From Chitinibacter sp. SCUT-21 (GTDB lineage: Bacteria; Pseudomonadota; Gammaproteobacteria; Burkholderiales; Chitinibacteraceae), in NCBI GenBank assembly GCA_041874755.1, contig CP102611.1, forward strand, positions 2,294,001 through 2,358,000: 64,000 bases of DNA. The letters are read 5' to 3'. This document shows positions 27,382-36,762 of this stretch, in pieces. Numbering within the stretch: position 1 is the first letter of the stretch; each line of letters starts with the position of its first letter. The notes under the pieces are model-generated. The model was not told the DNA's origin and made no database searches. It was given only the letters and a program-made list of their open reading frames with translations. A program made the translations under genes and the position numbers.

Positions 27382-28551
27382 ATGAAAGATTTTTTATTTA
27401 CATCTGAGTCGGTATCAGAAGGCCATCCAGATAAAGTAGCCGACCAAATTTCCGACGCGATTTTGGACGCCATCTTGGCGCAAGACAAAACCGCGCGCGT
27501 GGCGGCTGAAACGCTGGTGAACACCGGTCTGGTGGTTTTGGCGGGTGAAATTACCACTAGCGCCAATATCGACTACATCCAAATTGCTCGCGATACCATT
27601 AAGCGCATTGGCTACGACCATTCTGACATTGGTTTTGATTACAAAACCTGCGCGGTGTTGGTGGCTTATGACAAGCAATCACCGGATATCGCGCAAGGCG
27701 TCAACGAAGGCCAAGGTCTGGATCTGGACATGGGTGCCGGCGACCAAGGCTTGATGTTCGGCTATGCCTGCGATGAAACGCCGCAGCTGATGCCAGCATC
27801 GATTTACTACGCACACCGCTTGGTACAACGCCAAGCCGAGTTGCGCAAAGACGGCCGCCTGCCATGGTTGCGCCCAGATGCCAAATCACAGGTGACGCTG
27901 CGTTACGACGGTGAAACCGGTAAGGTCAAAGAAGTTGACACGATTGTGCTGTCGACTCAGCACCACCCAGATGTATCGCACGCGCAATTGTCAGAAGCAG
28001 TCATTGAGCACGTGATCAAGCCAGTATTGCCACCAGAGTGGATTACTGAAAACACCAAATTCTTGGTGAACCCAACGGGTCGTTTCGTTATCGGTGGCCC
28101 AATGGGCGATTGCGGTCTGACTGGCCGTAAAATCATCGTCGATACATACGGTGGTGCGGCACCACACGGCGGCGGCGCATTCTCGGGTAAGGATCCATCG
28201 AAAGTGGATCGCTCGGCAGCTTACGCAATGCGTTATGTGGCGAAAAACATTGTTGCGGCAGGCATCGCGAAACAATGTTTGGTGCAAGTGTCGTACGCGA
28301 TTGGCGTGGCGCAACCGGTATCGATCATGGTCGATACTTGGGATACTGGCGTAATTCCAAACGATCAAATCGTTGAATTGATTAAAGCGAACTTCGATCT
28401 GCGTCCAAAAGGCATTATCCAGATGCTCGATCTGCAGCGTCCGGTGTACAGCCGCACTGCAGCGTACGGCCACTTCGGTCGTGAAGAACCTGATTTCTCT
28501 TGGGAGCGTACAGATAAGGTTGAGCAGCTTAAAGCTGCTGCCGGCCTGTAA
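27382..28551 (+). CDS. metK: S-adenosylmethionine synthetase
   Basis: MetK makes S-adenosylmethionine from methionine and ATP. The 389-residue product is of normal length and has the N-terminal [20 protein letters not shown], the hexapeptide GAGDQG, the P-loop-like [20 protein letters not shown] and the conserved C-terminal YGHFGREE. It lies divergent from the lpxL pair. A short perfect stem (27208-27221) in the 213-base leader is the only structure noticed there, and no SAM riboswitch is recognised. A strong terminator follows. ahcY, one gene further on, completes the recycling branch of the methyl cycle. Confidence 0.98.
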   Translation: MKDFLFTSESVSEGHPDKVADQISDAILDAILAQDKTARVAAETLVNTGLVVLAGEITTSANIDYIQIARDTIKRIGYDHSDIGFDYKTCAVLVAYDKQSPDIAQGVNEGQGLDLDMGAGDQGLMFGYACDETPQLMPASIYYAHRLVQRQAELRKDGRLPWLRPDAKSQVTLRYDGETGKVKEVDTIVLSTQHHPDVSHAQLSEAVIEHVIKPVLPPEWITENTKFLVNPTGRFVIGGPMGDCGLTGRKIIVDTYGGAAPHGGGAFSGKDPSKVDRSAAYAMRYVAKNIVAAGIAKQCLVQVSYAIGVAQPVSIMVDTWDTGVIPNDQIVELIKANFDLRPKGIIQMLDLQRPVYSRTAAYGHFGREEPDFSWERTDKVEQLKAAAGL

Positions 28552-28567
28552 TCTCGCACCAGCCAAC

Positions 28568-28591
28568 AAGCCGCCTTCGGGCGGCTTTTTT
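28568..28591 (+). terminator. Rho-independent terminator of metK
   Basis: The stem AAGCCGCC / GGGCGGCTT with a TTC loop is followed by a run of six T, 17 bases after the metK stop. Confidence 0.92.
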
Positions 28592-28682
28592 ACGCCTTTT
28601 TGTATAGGAACGAGATTCAGATCAAGTTCATTGACCAGTCCATGTGCTGTAATAAGGCCATAAATAAATGAAGGAGAACAGC

Positions 28683-29138
28683 ATGAGCATAGTCACTCGA
28701 CTCGCATCCCCGCCCGAATACCGCAAATTGGCGTCGTGGTTTAAAGAGGCCGGTAAGGCCGAGCCCACACTTGCGGATATGGTTTTGCTCGCCGAAGAGG
28801 CCGAAAGTTTGTGCGGCGCTTTGCGGGTCGTGATGGCGCGCGGCCTGATTCGCATCGATAGCGTGATTGCGCGCGATGATGAAGTCTTGGCGATGCTGCT
28901 GCAGCAATCGGCACGCTGGGTTGGCCGTGAAAAATGCTGGGTCTTGGCATCGAATGCCGCTCTGCCAGTGTATTTGGCTGCAGGCTTTGTTCAGCAAGAG
29001 ATTGCTGAAGATACCCTGAGGCAAGAGGCCGAAGTAAAAGGCATGCATGTTTTGGCGCGCGAAGCTGAATCACAGGCTGACGCCACCGAAGAGATCGCAC
29101 AAGCGGCCAGCGGCGGCTCAGCGTTGGCGGCAGACTAG
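28683..29138 (+). CDS. Uncharacterised protein with GNAT-like C-terminal segment
   Basis: The 151-residue product is preceded by AAGGAG six bases before the ATG at 28683, a strong start. Residues 95-125 (WVLASNAALPVYLAAGFVQQE) resemble the last strand-helix segment of GNAT acetyltransferases, but the acetyl-CoA loop is not recognisable. It may be a reduced or unrelated fold. The N-terminal half is helical. The C-terminal tail is Ala/Glu-rich. It sits between metK and ahcY with its own spacing. No function is assigned. Confidence 0.6.
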   Translation: MSIVTRLASPPEYRKLASWFKEAGKAEPTLADMVLLAEEAESLCGALRVVMARGLIRIDSVIARDDEVLAMLLQQSARWVGREKCWVLASNAALPVYLAAGFVQQEIAEDTLRQEAEVKGMHVLAREAESQADATEEIAQAASGGSALAAD

Positions 29139-29205
29139 CCGATTTGCCTAACCGTTAATCGGTATTTTCACGGTAAGCTGGGCAGCCAGCTGCGCTTTTT
29201 TGCGC

Positions 29206-29211
29206 TAGAAT
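29206..29211 (+). promoter_or_regulatory. Candidate -10 element for ahcY
   Basis: TAGAAT lies nine bases before the first riboswitch base, which would place the transcription start at about the beginning of the P1 stem. No good -35 hexamer was found. Confidence 0.35.
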
Positions 29212-29220
29212 TGCGGCTTA

Positions 29221-29300
29221 CCGAGGGGCGCTGCAGCCGCTGGTCTTATCCAGACCATGCGTGTCAGGCTCGGTTCTATCCAATTCCAACGGCGCTCACC
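29221..29300 (+). ncRNA. S-adenosylhomocysteine (SAH) riboswitch
   Basis: The leader begins CCGAGGGGCGCTGCAGCCG, continues with a variable hairpin (TGGTCTTATCCAGACCA), then CAGGCTCGG, and ends in AACGGCGCTCACC. These are the conserved elements of the SAH riboswitch: a P1 stem formed by CCGAG with CTCGG, and a long-range pairing of GGGCGC with GCGCTC. The class is found ahead of ahcY and activates it when SAH accumulates. Here it lies about 95 bases before the ahcY start codon, which fits well. Confidence 0.93.
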
Positions 29301-29395
29301 TATCGTAAACCCTGCCGGGTTCGATGACCGTCGCGCAGCTAATCGCATGCTGTCGACTTAAGGTGAGCATCGACCCGGCCACATGGAGCATTATC

Positions 29396-30796
29396 GTGGC
29401 CGAATTTAAAGACTATCACGTAGCCGATATTAGCCTTGCCGCCTGGGGCCGCAAAGAGCTGAGCATTGCCGAAACTGAAATGCCGGGCCTGATGTCTGTG
29501 CGCGACCAATTTGGCGCACAGCAGCCATTGAAAGGCGCGCGCATTGCCGGTTCATTGCACATGACGATCCAAACCGGCGTTTTGATCGAAGCGCTGAAAG
29601 CTTTGGGCGCTGATGTACGTTGGGTATCGTGCAATATTTTCTCGACGCAAGATCACGCAGCTGCGGCGATTGCTGCGGCGGGCACGCCAGTATTCGCGTA
29701 CAAAGGCGAATCGCTGGAAGAATACTGGGAATTCACGCACCGTATTTTTGACTTCGGTAACGGCGAATTTGCCAATATGATTTTGGACGACGGCGGTGAT
29801 GCAACGCTGTTGCTGCATTTGGGCGCGCGCGCTGAAAGCGATCTGAGCCTGGTTGCCAATCCTACCAACGAAGAAGAAACCGTACTGTACGCAGCGATCA
29901 AAGCGCAAATCGCCAAAGATCCAACCTGGTACTCAACACGCCTGAAACACATCATCGGTGTAACCGAAGAAACCACCACCGGCGTACACCGTCTGTACCA
30001 AATGCACGAGCAAGGCAAGCTGGCTTTCCCTGCGATCAACGTGAACGATTCGGTTACTAAATCAAAATTCGACAACCTATACGGCTGCCGCGAATCATTG
30101 GTTGACGGTATCAAGCGCGCGACTGACGTGATGATCGCCGGTAAAGTGGCGGTGGTCTTGGGCTACGGCGACGTGGGCAAGGGTTGTGCGCAATCATTGC
30201 GCGGCCTGGGTGCTACGGTTTGGGTTACAGAAATTGACCCAATCTGCGCGCTGCAAGCGGCAATGGAAGGCTACCGCGTCGTTCGCATGGACGAAATCGC
30301 TGGCGAAGCTGATATTTTCGTTACGACCACCGGCAACGTTGGCGTGATTACGCACGATCATATGAAAGCGATGCGTCACAACGCGATCGTTTGTAATATC
30401 GGCCACTTCGACTCTGAAATCGAAGTCGCGAGCCTGCGCCAATACAATTGGGACAATATCAAGCCACAAGTTGACCACATCGAATTCCCAGACGGCAAAC
30501 GCATCATCTTGTTGGCCGAAGGCCGCTTGGTGAACTTGGGTTGCGCAACGGGTCACCCATCATTCGTGATGTCAAACTCGTTTGCTAACCAAGTTTTGGC
30601 GCAAATCGAGTTGTTCACTAAACGTGAGCAATATCCAGTCGGCGTTTACGTGCTGCCAAAACACTTGGATGAAATGGTAGCGCGTCTGCACTTGCAAAAA
30701 ATCGGCGCGAAGTTGACGGTATTGTCGGCCGAGCAAGCTGCCTACATCGGCGTGCCAGTGGAAGGCCCTTACAAGCCAGCTCACTACCGCTATTAA
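29396..30796 (+). CDS. ahcY: Adenosylhomocysteinase (SAH hydrolase)
   Basis: AhcY splits SAH into homocysteine and adenosine, relieving product inhibition of methyltransferases. The product of about 466 residues has [19 protein letters not shown] at the N-terminus, the substrate stretch [15 protein letters not shown] and the NAD-binding [16 protein letters not shown]. It ends in KPAHYRY, the invariant C-terminus. The frame is open to 29324. The GTG at 29396 has GGAG seven bases upstream and matches where homologues start, so I chose it. It is controlled by the SAH riboswitch and followed by a strong terminator. Confidence 0.97.
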   Translation: MAEFKDYHVADISLAAWGRKELSIAETEMPGLMSVRDQFGAQQPLKGARIAGSLHMTIQTGVLIEALKALGADVRWVSCNIFSTQDHAAAAIAAAGTPVFAYKGESLEEYWEFTHRIFDFGNGEFANMILDDGGDATLLLHLGARAESDLSLVANPTNEEETVLYAAIKAQIAKDPTWYSTRLKHIIGVTEETTTGVHRLYQMHEQGKLAFPAINVNDSVTKSKFDNLYGCRESLVDGIKRATDVMIAGKVAVVLGYGDVGKGCAQSLRGLGATVWVTEIDPICALQAAMEGYRVVRMDEIAGEADIFVTTTGNVGVITHDHMKAMRHNAIVCNIGHFDSEIEVASLRQYNWDNIKPQVDHIEFPDGKRIILLAEGRLVNLGCATGHPSFVMSNSFANQVLAQIELFTKREQYPVGVYVLPKHLDEMVARLHLQKIGAKLTVLSAEQAAYIGVPVEGPYKPAHYRY

Positions 30797-30812
30797 TTGC
30801 TAGGGTTGTGAT

Positions 30813-30840
30813 AAAAAAACGCCCCTTGTGGGCGTTTTTT
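30813..30840 (+). terminator. Rho-independent terminator of ahcY
   Basis: The stem AAAAAACGCCC / GGGCGTTTTTT with a short CTTGT loop lies 17 bases after the ahcY stop. The A and T runs on both sides make it potentially bidirectional. Confidence 0.92.
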
Positions 30841-30894
30841 GCATTTTGGCGCCTTGGCGACCAAACTGTATTTCTGTCGAAATTGAAGTGAAGC

Positions 30895-31179
30895 ATGATG
30901 AGTAGCGAATACCAGCCAATTGCTTGCGCCGCTTATGATTATCTAGAAATCGCTTGTATGCACCATGAGCCGGTTCGTATTGAATTGCACGACGGCTCGC
31001 AAATCGAAGCGACAGCCAGCAATGTGCGTGTCAGCGAACATGTTGAGTATTTTGATGTGCTGTGCGCAGGGCAAGCCCAATCAATTCGCTTGGATATGAT
31101 TGCCGCGATAAGCTCATTGGCGCAGCCGCCGCGATTTCAAACCGTTCAAATTAGCCCACCACCTGATTCTTTAGATTGA
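30895..31179 (+). CDS. rof: Rho-binding antiterminator (Rof/YaeO family)
   Basis: Rof binds the Rho hexamer and lowers Rho-dependent termination. The 94-residue protein has the family pattern YQPIACAAYDYLEIACMHH at the N-terminus, then a small beta barrel (VRIELHDGSQIEATASNVRV). Length fits. The two first codons are both ATG. It precedes the dienelactone hydrolase gene by nine bases, so they may be co-transcribed, although no functional link is obvious. Confidence 0.85.
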   Translation: MMSSEYQPIACAAYDYLEIACMHHEPVRIELHDGSQIEATASNVRVSEHVEYFDVLCAGQAQSIRLDMIAAISSLAQPPRFQTVQISPPPDSLD

Positions 31180-31188
31180 GGAAGACGT

Positions 31189-32007
31189 ATGAGCACAGAT
31201 TCTCGCCGTGATTTTCTAAAAGCTAGCTTGGCCAGTGGTTTTGCCCTGGCCGTAAAGCCTGTTGCTGCCAGCACGATTGTGACGGATGGCGAAGGCCTGA
31301 ATGCGGGGATGGTGATGATTGGCGATATGCCTGCGTATCGTGCGCAACCGAATAATGCGCAAGGCACTTTGCCAACAGTGATTGTGATTCAGGAAATCTT
31401 TGGGGTGCATGAGCATATTCAAGACTTGTGTCGCCGTCTGGCCAAGGCGGGCTATTTGGCGATTGCGCCTGAGTTGTTCTTCCGACAAGGCGATCCGCGC
31501 TCGTACGCGGAAGTGAACGATTTGATTAAAGAGCTGGTGAGTAAAATACCCGATGCGCAGGTGATGAGTGATTTGGACGCGACCGCGGCATGGGCCGCTA
31601 ACAATGGCGGCGATGCACAACGACTGGCGGTTACCGGTTTTTGCTGGGGAGGGCGCATTACTTGGCTTTATGCCGCGCACAACGCTAATTTAAAGGCTGG
31701 CGTCGCATGGTATGGCCGATTAATGGGGCAAACGTCGGAATTAACGCCAAAACACCCCATTGATGTGGCGAAACAGCTGAAAGCGCCGGTGTTGGGTTTG
31801 TATGCGGGTCAAGATAAAGGCATTAGCTTGGAGTCGGTCGAAAAAATGAAGGCTGCTTTAAGATTGCAGCAACAGCCCTATGGGATGTCGGTCTATGAAG
31901 AGGCAACTCATGGTTTTAATGCCGATTACCGCTCAAGTTATCACGCCGCCGCAGCGCAAGACGGCTGGCGCAGTATGTTGCGTTGGTTTCAGCGATTCGG
32001 GGTGTGA
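31189..32007 (+). CDS. Dienelactone hydrolase family protein, Tat-exported
   Basis: An alpha/beta hydrolase of 272 residues with a twin-arginine leader ([19 protein letters not shown]), so probably periplasmic. The catalytic triad of the dienelactone hydrolase family is present: Cys nucleophile in TGFCWGGR, Asp in YAGQDKGI and His in [10 protein letters not shown]. The [11 protein letters not shown] motif near the N-terminus is also typical. The physiological substrate is unknown. A good ribosome site (GAGGAAG) precedes the ATG. Confidence 0.9.
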   Translation: MSTDSRRDFLKASLASGFALAVKPVAASTIVTDGEGLNAGMVMIGDMPAYRAQPNNAQGTLPTVIVIQEIFGVHEHIQDLCRRLAKAGYLAIAPELFFRQGDPRSYAEVNDLIKELVSKIPDAQVMSDLDATAAWAANNGGDAQRLAVTGFCWGGRITWLYAAHNANLKAGVAWYGRLMGQTSELTPKHPIDVAKQLKAPVLGLYAGQDKGISLESVEKMKAALRLQQQPYGMSVYEEATHGFNADYRSSYHAAAAQDGWRSMLRWFQRFGV

Positions 32008-32174
32008 TTTTTTCTAGGGTATATGTCTCTGGGTATTTACTGTAAATCTGTTTGTCGATATACCCGTGATAGATCTTGATTCGCAATGACTGATTTCGGT
32101 GCTTAGCCTAGGTTGCAAAAACGCGCACTGAAGCGCAAATAGGGGCGGCTCAAGCACTTGATTGGAAATTAAAA

Positions 32175-32203
32175 TTGACAGGCGGGCTATTAGCCTATAT
32201 AGT
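32175..32203 (+). promoter_or_regulatory. Strong sigma-70 promoter for the tRNA-fMet cluster
   Basis: TTGACA (32175-32180) and TATAGT (32198-32203) are separated by 17 bases and followed by a GC-rich discriminator (TCGCCCC), as in stringently controlled stable-RNA promoters. Transcription would start about six bases before the first mature tRNA. Confidence 0.85.
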
Positions 32204-32215
32204 TCGCCCCTCTGT

Positions 32216-32291
32216 CGCGGGATGGAGCAGTTGGCAGCTCGTCGGGCTCATAACCCGAAGGTCACAGGTTCGAGTCCTGTTCCCGCAACCA
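32216..32291 (+). tRNA. Initiator tRNA-fMet (CAT), copy 1
   Basis: The 76-base cloverleaf with encoded CCA has anticodon CAT. It carries both initiator hallmarks: an unpaired C1-A72 end (CGCGGG / CCCGCA) and three consecutive G-C pairs at the base of the anticodon stem (TCGGG CTCATAA CCCGA). Confidence 0.98.
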
Positions 32292-32396
32292 GACAAATTC
32301 CTCAAAAATCGCTTCGATGTGCAACTTAGTCGCTGTGACAATGTGTGACGCAGCAAGCGGTTTTTCTCAGTAGCAATACTGATCGCCAAGTACAGA

Positions 32397-32472
32397 CGCG
32401 GGATGGAGCAGTTGGCAGCTCGTCGGGCTCATAACCCGAAGGTCACAGGTTCGAGTCCTGTTCCCGCAACCA
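32397..32472 (+). tRNA. Initiator tRNA-fMet (CAT), copy 2
   Basis: Identical in sequence to copy 1. It is 105 bases downstream, with a spacer unlike the one that follows and no promoter as good as that of copy 1. Confidence 0.98.
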
Positions 32473-32561
32473 AAACCGCCAGTTTCCAATCATTTTCTTG
32501 TGACGTTGATGATTAAAACTGGGAATTTATTGGATGCGTCGACCAATAAATAGCAAACAGA

Positions 32562-32637
32562 CGCGGGATGGAGCAGTTGGCAGCTCGTCGGGCTCATAAC
32601 CCGAAGGTCATAGGTTCGAGTCCTATTCCCGCAACCA
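32562..32637 (+). tRNA. Initiator tRNA-fMet (CAT), copy 3, with compensatory T-stem change
   Basis: This differs from copies 1 and 2 at two positions only: the T-stem pair ACAGG/CCTGT is ATAGG/CCTAT, a C-G to T-A exchange that keeps pairing. All initiator features remain. A strong terminator follows. Confidence 0.98.
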
Positions 32638-32643
32638 AAAATG

Positions 32644-32676
32644 AAAAAACCTAGGTCTCAAGCCTAGGTTTTTTTT
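32644..32676 (+). terminator. Rho-independent terminator of the tRNA cluster
   Basis: AAAAAACCTAGG / CCTAGGTTTTTT with a seven-base loop ends in a T run, starting six bases after the third tRNA. Confidence 0.92.
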
Positions 32677-33174
32677 CGTCCAGAATTTGCCAAAAACGTC
32701 ACAAACTCGATTTGTGACGTTTTCTGTGCCAAATCTGTGACAAGCACCGTGACGAAATAGGCCATTTTTGACCTTAACCCACCTGTGACGTTTTTTACGT
32801 CGCACAGCACATTTGCGCTGTTTGAATATCACTCGAAAATGCTTCTCTGGGATGTAAAAGCACTTTATCTACTTTCGATATTTAGCCGTCTCGGCTCAGA
32901 TGACTTTGATGGCGGAGCTACAGGAGCGGCTTCAGGGAGCTCATTGGCGGATCAGACAGAAGACCCCTCTACCAGCCTCTCTGGGTGGCTTTTACGGTCT
33001 GTTGTCAGGTGTGTTTCTCTACTCCGCCGAGATGGCTTAACTCCACCTGTTGTTACACCGCTTTGTTTGCATAAATACTGGCTGATGCAAGCATCCCATT
33101 TCCATCGCTTCAACTTTATGTGGATGGATCGCCATTCAGTTTACAATGGTGCGATCAATCGATAGAGCGCACGC
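32677..33174. other. Non-coding stretch with repeated TGTGACG motifs
   Basis: No credible gene is found; an open frame at 32785-33165 on the plus strand has a Ser/Arg/Leu-biased product with no family resemblance. The left part (32693-32790) is crowded with TGTGAC(G/A) motifs, including a perfect 13-bp inverted repeat. The rest shows nothing recognisable. Confidence 0.5.
32693..32723. repeat. Perfect 13-bp inverted repeat containing CGTCACA/TGTGACG
   Basis: AAAACGTCACAAA and TTTGTGACGTTTT are separated by CTCGA. The core TGTGACG recurs at 32344, 32499, 32713 and 32784, and as TGTGACA at 32334 and 32736, that is, between and after the tRNA genes. It may be a protein-binding array. Confidence 0.6.
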
Positions 33175-33879
33175 ATGATTTACTTCTTTACTGGCGCAGG
33201 CATGGCTGCTGATTCGGGTTTGCCAACATTTCGTGCGAGTGATGGCCTGTGGGAAAAGCACGATATCAATTTGGTCTGCAATTTCGATCGCTATCGCCTC
33301 GACACGAATGTCCGTGAGCTAACGCGTGAATTCTACAATGCTCGGAAACTTCAATACGGCGATGCACAACCGCACGCTGGTTACGCTGCAATTGCACAAT
33401 TGCAGCGGAAAACACCAGTCACGGTCATCACCACCAATATTGATTTGCTCCATGAAAAAGCGGGAACTCAAGACGTCATCCACCTGCATGGGCAGGTGGA
33501 TCAAATGTCCTGTGCCGCCTGTTTGCATTACTGGCACATTGGCGATGAGGCATTCCAACAAGATGATTGCCCCGCCTGCGGTAGTGGCATCACTAAACCG
33601 GGCATTGTCTTTTTTGGTGAGCCAGCGCCTCAATATGAAACCCTCTACCAAATTGCCAACGATTTAACTGAGAATGATATTTTTGTCGTCGTTGGTACTA
33701 GCCTGAATGTTGTCGACCCGATTCATCTAATCCGCTCGATGCAACGACTCCCGCGCATCGTGATGATCGACCCCAATATTCCCAATTCTGCACGTCAATA
33801 TGGGGCGGAGTGTATTGCTGCACCAGCGCTACAGGGGGTTTGTGACTGGATAGCCTCTTTGGATGCCAATCAAGATTGA
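33175..33879 (+). CDS. Sir2 family NAD-dependent protein deacylase
   Basis: Sirtuins remove acyl groups from lysines using NAD. The 234-residue product has the NAD-binding FFTGAGMAADSGLPTFR at the N-terminus, TTNIDLLHEKAG, the catalytic His in HLHGQVD, a four-cysteine zinc site (CAAC and CPAC), and VVVGTSLNV. The start is at the very beginning of the Rossmann fold, so it is a minimal sirtuin. It is not obviously in an operon. Its best-placed neighbour is the converging polymerase gene. A second Sir2 domain occurs in the WYL fusion at 42934. Confidence 0.92.
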   Translation: MIYFFTGAGMAADSGLPTFRASDGLWEKHDINLVCNFDRYRLDTNVRELTREFYNARKLQYGDAQPHAGYAAIAQLQRKTPVTVITTNIDLLHEKAGTQDVIHLHGQVDQMSCAACLHYWHIGDEAFQQDDCPACGSGITKPGIVFFGEPAPQYETLYQIANDLTENDIFVVVGTSLNVVDPIHLIRSMQRLPRIVMIDPNIPNSARQYGAECIAAPALQGVCDWIASLDANQD

Positions 33880-33977
33880 TTGGGCCTTACAAGCTAATTC
33901 TAGTTACTGTAGTGGCACACTGAATCTTGCCACCTGATTCGAGGTGTTATGCGGCACATCGTCAGCGATTAGCTGAC

Positions 33978-36350
33978 TCAGAATAGCTGCCGCTGACGAC
34001 TAATTAAGCTTTCAAAGTTATCTTGAAGCAATGGTAATATCGCATCGGCAATTGGCTTGAGCTGAGATGCAATGTAGTGTTCGTAATCGATTTTTTGCCG
34101 GCGGGCTTCGAGTGGTTCAGGGCCTGTGCCTGTCATTACATAGCTGATCCACCCGCCTTTTTGATATTGCTGAGGGCGTCCATGCTGTCGGTTGTACTCA
34201 TCAGCGATTCGCGCCGCGCGAACATGGGGTGGTACGTTGCGCTGGTAGTCTGCTATCGGCCGGCGTAGTCGCTTGCGGTAAACCAGCAATTCATCTAATT
34301 CGCCATTCAGTGTGCGCTCAACATATTCCCTGATGAAGTCCTGATAAGGTTGCTGCCTGAAAATCCGACCGTAGAGTGCCTGCTGAAACTGCTGGGCGAG
34401 TGGCGTCCAGTCGGTGCGCACGGTTTCCAGCCCCTTGTAGACGACTTCATCCGTACCATCTGCGCGCATCGTGAGACCTGCATAACGCTTTTTGCTGCCT
34501 TCTTCGGTGCCACGGATGGTGGGCATGAAGAAACGACAGTAGTGTTTCTCAAACTGCAGTTCGAGGGCGCTTTCTAAACCAAATTTCGATTGTAGATATT
34601 GCTGCCACCATTGATTAATGAGCTTCGCTAGTTGGTGGCCAATGTCTGCAGCCTGCTCCTCAGAATGCGCATGCTTTAGCCAGACGAAAGTCGAATCGGT
34701 ATCGCCGTAAATCACGGCATAACCTTGCTGTTCGATCAACTCACGGGTTTTGTGCATAATTTCATGCCCACGCATCGTAATCGATGAAGCAAGGCGAGGG
34801 TCGAAGAATCGACAGCCGCTAGAGCCAAGCACCCCATAGAACGAGTTCATAATGATTTTCAGTGCCTGCGACAGCGGTGCATTAGATTCGCGTTTTGCGT
34901 CCTCCCTTCCTTGCGAGATTTGGCTCACAATCGCTGGCAAACAGTGTTTGGTGCGTGAGAAGCGCGCCCCCACAAAGCCCGGTACCGAAAACTCATCTTC
35001 TGGATGCTGTATGCCTTCGATCAAGCCCACAGGGTCAATCAAAAAACTGCGGATGATCGAGGGATAGAGGCTCTTATAGTCGAGCACCAGTACCGAATCA
35101 TATAGCCCCGGCTGCGAATTCATCACAAACCCACCTGGACTGGGTTGCCCGTGAACATCGCCCCAATTTGGCGCCACATAGCCTAAGCGATGCATCAATG
35201 GCAGATAGCGGTGAGTAAATGCTGCGACTGAACCACCACTGCGATCGATTGCTAGGCCAGTGACTGTCGCGCGTTCGAGCAGAAAGGGGATGAGCTCGGT
35301 TTTCGCAAAAATGCGCGTAACCAGTTCGCAGTCTTTGAGATTGTATTTGGCCAGCGCAGGTTTATCTTGCTCGAAACGGCGTTGGATTTCATCCATCCGC
35401 TGATAAGGATTGTCACTGGCCTTGCCTTCGCCAAGCAGGGTTTGGGATACGTATTCCAAACTGAACGATGGGAAACTCCAGGTGGCGGATTTCAGCGCTT
35501 CGATACCGTCAATAATCAGCCGGCCTGCCACACTGGCAAAGAAATGGTCTTGCTGGGGATGTTTTCGCCATTCCATGGCGCTGCCGTCTCGCCCGAGGCG
35601 CAGCGGTATGCGATATTGCTCGGCGTGTTGTTGCAGAACGCGCAGATCAAACTGCACCAAATTCCAGCCGATAATGGCGTCTGGATCATGGGTCGTAATC
35701 CAACGATTTAATTGCTCCAGCAATTGAGGGCGGCTTTCACAGTAGGTGAGCGTGAAGTCAAGTGGCCGATCCTCCCCGTTTTGCGGGCCAAGCATATACA
35801 CCTGCCGTTGGCCGCAGCCTTCTAGCGCAATCGAATACAGCTCGCCGCGTGCGCTGGTTTCAATATCAAGGGATACCAAGCGGAGCTGGGGACGATAGCC
35901 CGAATCAGGTCTAAGGTCGCTATTAATCACGGTACTTTTACCTTCGGGCTGATCATGAAACCAGACCGGTCCGGTGATGAAGCGCTCCATCAAGTAGCGA
36001 TCGGGAGGAAAAATATCGGCTTCATAGACGTCGATGCCAGCCTGCCGCAATTGCCTCTCTAGCCTGCCCAGATGCTTGTATTGATGGGTATAAAGACCCA
36101 GTATCGGCCGATGCTGAAAATCAGATAGCGCAAGTGGGCGAAGTTCTGCATGTCGCATTTCGCCATGTTTTTGGCTACTTAAGATGGCTTGCGCCTGCTC
36201 GCGCTGGCAGGCCGGAATGAAGGCAGTAGAGCGCTGATGGCTTAAGCGCACGTGGCGTGGCCCACGATCGGTTGCCAGCCAAAAATCAAGCTCGGTCTCT
36301 GTCTCGGTATCGCGCCATTGGCGTGTCAGAAGAAATCCCTTTTGAAGCAT
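33978..36350 (-). CDS. polB: Family B DNA polymerase (DNA polymerase II)
   Basis: The 790-residue protein matches the length of E. coli Pol II, a damage-tolerant repair polymerase. The 3'-5' exonuclease motifs are [31 protein letters not shown] and YNLKDCELV. The polymerase motifs are [14 protein letters not shown] (A), [13 protein letters not shown] (B) and [10 protein letters not shown] (C), so both activities are expected to be intact. Only some betaproteobacteria carry it. It lies next to the integrative element region, and whether it belongs to the island is open. Confidence 0.95.
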   Translation of the reverse strand: MLQKGFLLTRQWRDTETETELDFWLATDRGPRHVRLSHQRSTAFIPACQREQAQAILSSQKHGEMRHAELRPLALSDFQHRPILGLYTHQYKHLGRLERQLRQAGIDVYEADIFPPDRYLMERFITGPVWFHDQPEGKSTVINSDLRPDSGYRPQLRLVSLDIETSARGELYSIALEGCGQRQVYMLGPQNGEDRPLDFTLTYCESRPQLLEQLNRWITTHDPDAIIGWNLVQFDLRVLQQHAEQYRIPLRLGRDGSAMEWRKHPQQDHFFASVAGRLIIDGIEALKSATWSFPSFSLEYVSQTLLGEGKASDNPYQRMDEIQRRFEQDKPALAKYNLKDCELVTRIFAKTELIPFLLERATVTGLAIDRSGGSVAAFTHRYLPLMHRLGYVAPNWGDVHGQPSPGGFVMNSQPGLYDSVLVLDYKSLYPSIIRSFLIDPVGLIEGIQHPEDEFSVPGFVGARFSRTKHCLPAIVSQISQGREDAKRESNAPLSQALKIIMNSFYGVLGSSGCRFFDPRLASSITMRGHEIMHKTRELIEQQGYAVIYGDTDSTFVWLKHAHSEEQAADIGHQLAKLINQWWQQYLQSKFGLESALELQFEKHYCRFFMPTIRGTEEGSKKRYAGLTMRADGTDEVVYKGLETVRTDWTPLAQQFQQALYGRIFRQQPYQDFIREYVERTLNGELDELLVYRKRLRRPIADYQRNVPPHVRAARIADEYNRQHGRPQQYQKGGWISYVMTGTGPEPLEARRQKIDYEHYIASQLKPIADAILPLLQDNFESLISRQRQLF

Positions 36351-36392
36351 GCTCTGGGATACGGCCTTGTTTCAATTATCTGGATAGTTTGC

Positions 36393-36635
36393 CTAGTCTT
36401 TGTGATCTTCGTCTGTGGTGGGTACGTAGACAATCAACTCCCCCACCTCACACCCGAAATATGCACACAGCTTATCAATATTATCAGTGACCGTACTGTA
36501 GCCTTTTTGGCCCGCAATTTTCGATAAAGTCATTCGGTTTATCCCACAAGACTCTGCGACTTCTACCAATGTAATGCGGCGATCTTCCTGAAACTCTTTC
36601 TCTGCCATGAGTTCTTTAACGCGAAATCTGAGCAT
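36393..36635 (-). CDS. Small XRE-type helix-turn-helix regulator A
   Basis: The product has about 80 residues. ITLVEVAESCGINRMTLSKIAGQ forms a helix-turn-helix of the Cro/XRE type, and the C-terminal half (DKLCAYFGCEVGELIVYVP) is typical of short plasmid and phage regulators. The ATG at 36635 has GGTGG five bases upstream; a TTG at 36647 is also in frame. It is a paralogue of the regulator at 36958. The start faces a 38-bp perfect palindrome that is a likely operator controlling it and the divergent excisionase-like gene. Confidence 0.82.
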   Translation of the reverse strand: MLRFRVKELMAEKEFQEDRRITLVEVAESCGINRMTLSKIAGQKGYSTVTDNIDKLCAYFGCEVGELIVYVPTTDEDHKD

Positions 36636-36702
36636 ATAGACCACCAAATGATTAAAAATATTATCAAAAGATACTTGATTTGCTCTTTTTGATGCTGTAG
36701 AT

Positions 36703-36740
36703 TTTTATCACATGCTAATAATTATTAGCATGTGATAAAA
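36703..36740. promoter_or_regulatory. 38-bp perfect palindrome, likely operator
   Basis: Two 19-base arms (TTTTATCACATGCTAATAA and its exact complement) meet without a spacer. It lies between the divergent regulator A and excisionase-like gene A, close to both starts, so an autoregulatory operator is the simplest reading. Confidence 0.7.
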
Positions 36741-36762
36741 GGATAGATCAAAGGAGTATTCC

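Noticed and set aside
27991..28569. 192-residue frame opposite metK
   Set aside because: It lies wholly antisense to a conserved gene, with no domain and no start signal.
32216..32637. CRISPR-like array (three near-identical repeats with spacers of about 100 bases)
   Set aside because: The repeats are complete tRNA-fMet genes with CCA ends; spacers are too long and no cas gene is present.
32785..33165. 126-residue open frame between the tRNA cluster and the Sir2 gene
   Set aside because: Its start lies inside the TGTGACG repeat region, composition is Ser/Arg/Leu-biased with no family pattern, and no ribosome site is seen.
36252..36527. 91-residue frame crossing from the polB start into regulator A
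   Set aside because: It is antisense to both genes and carries no recognisable feature beyond a chance hydrophobic stretch.
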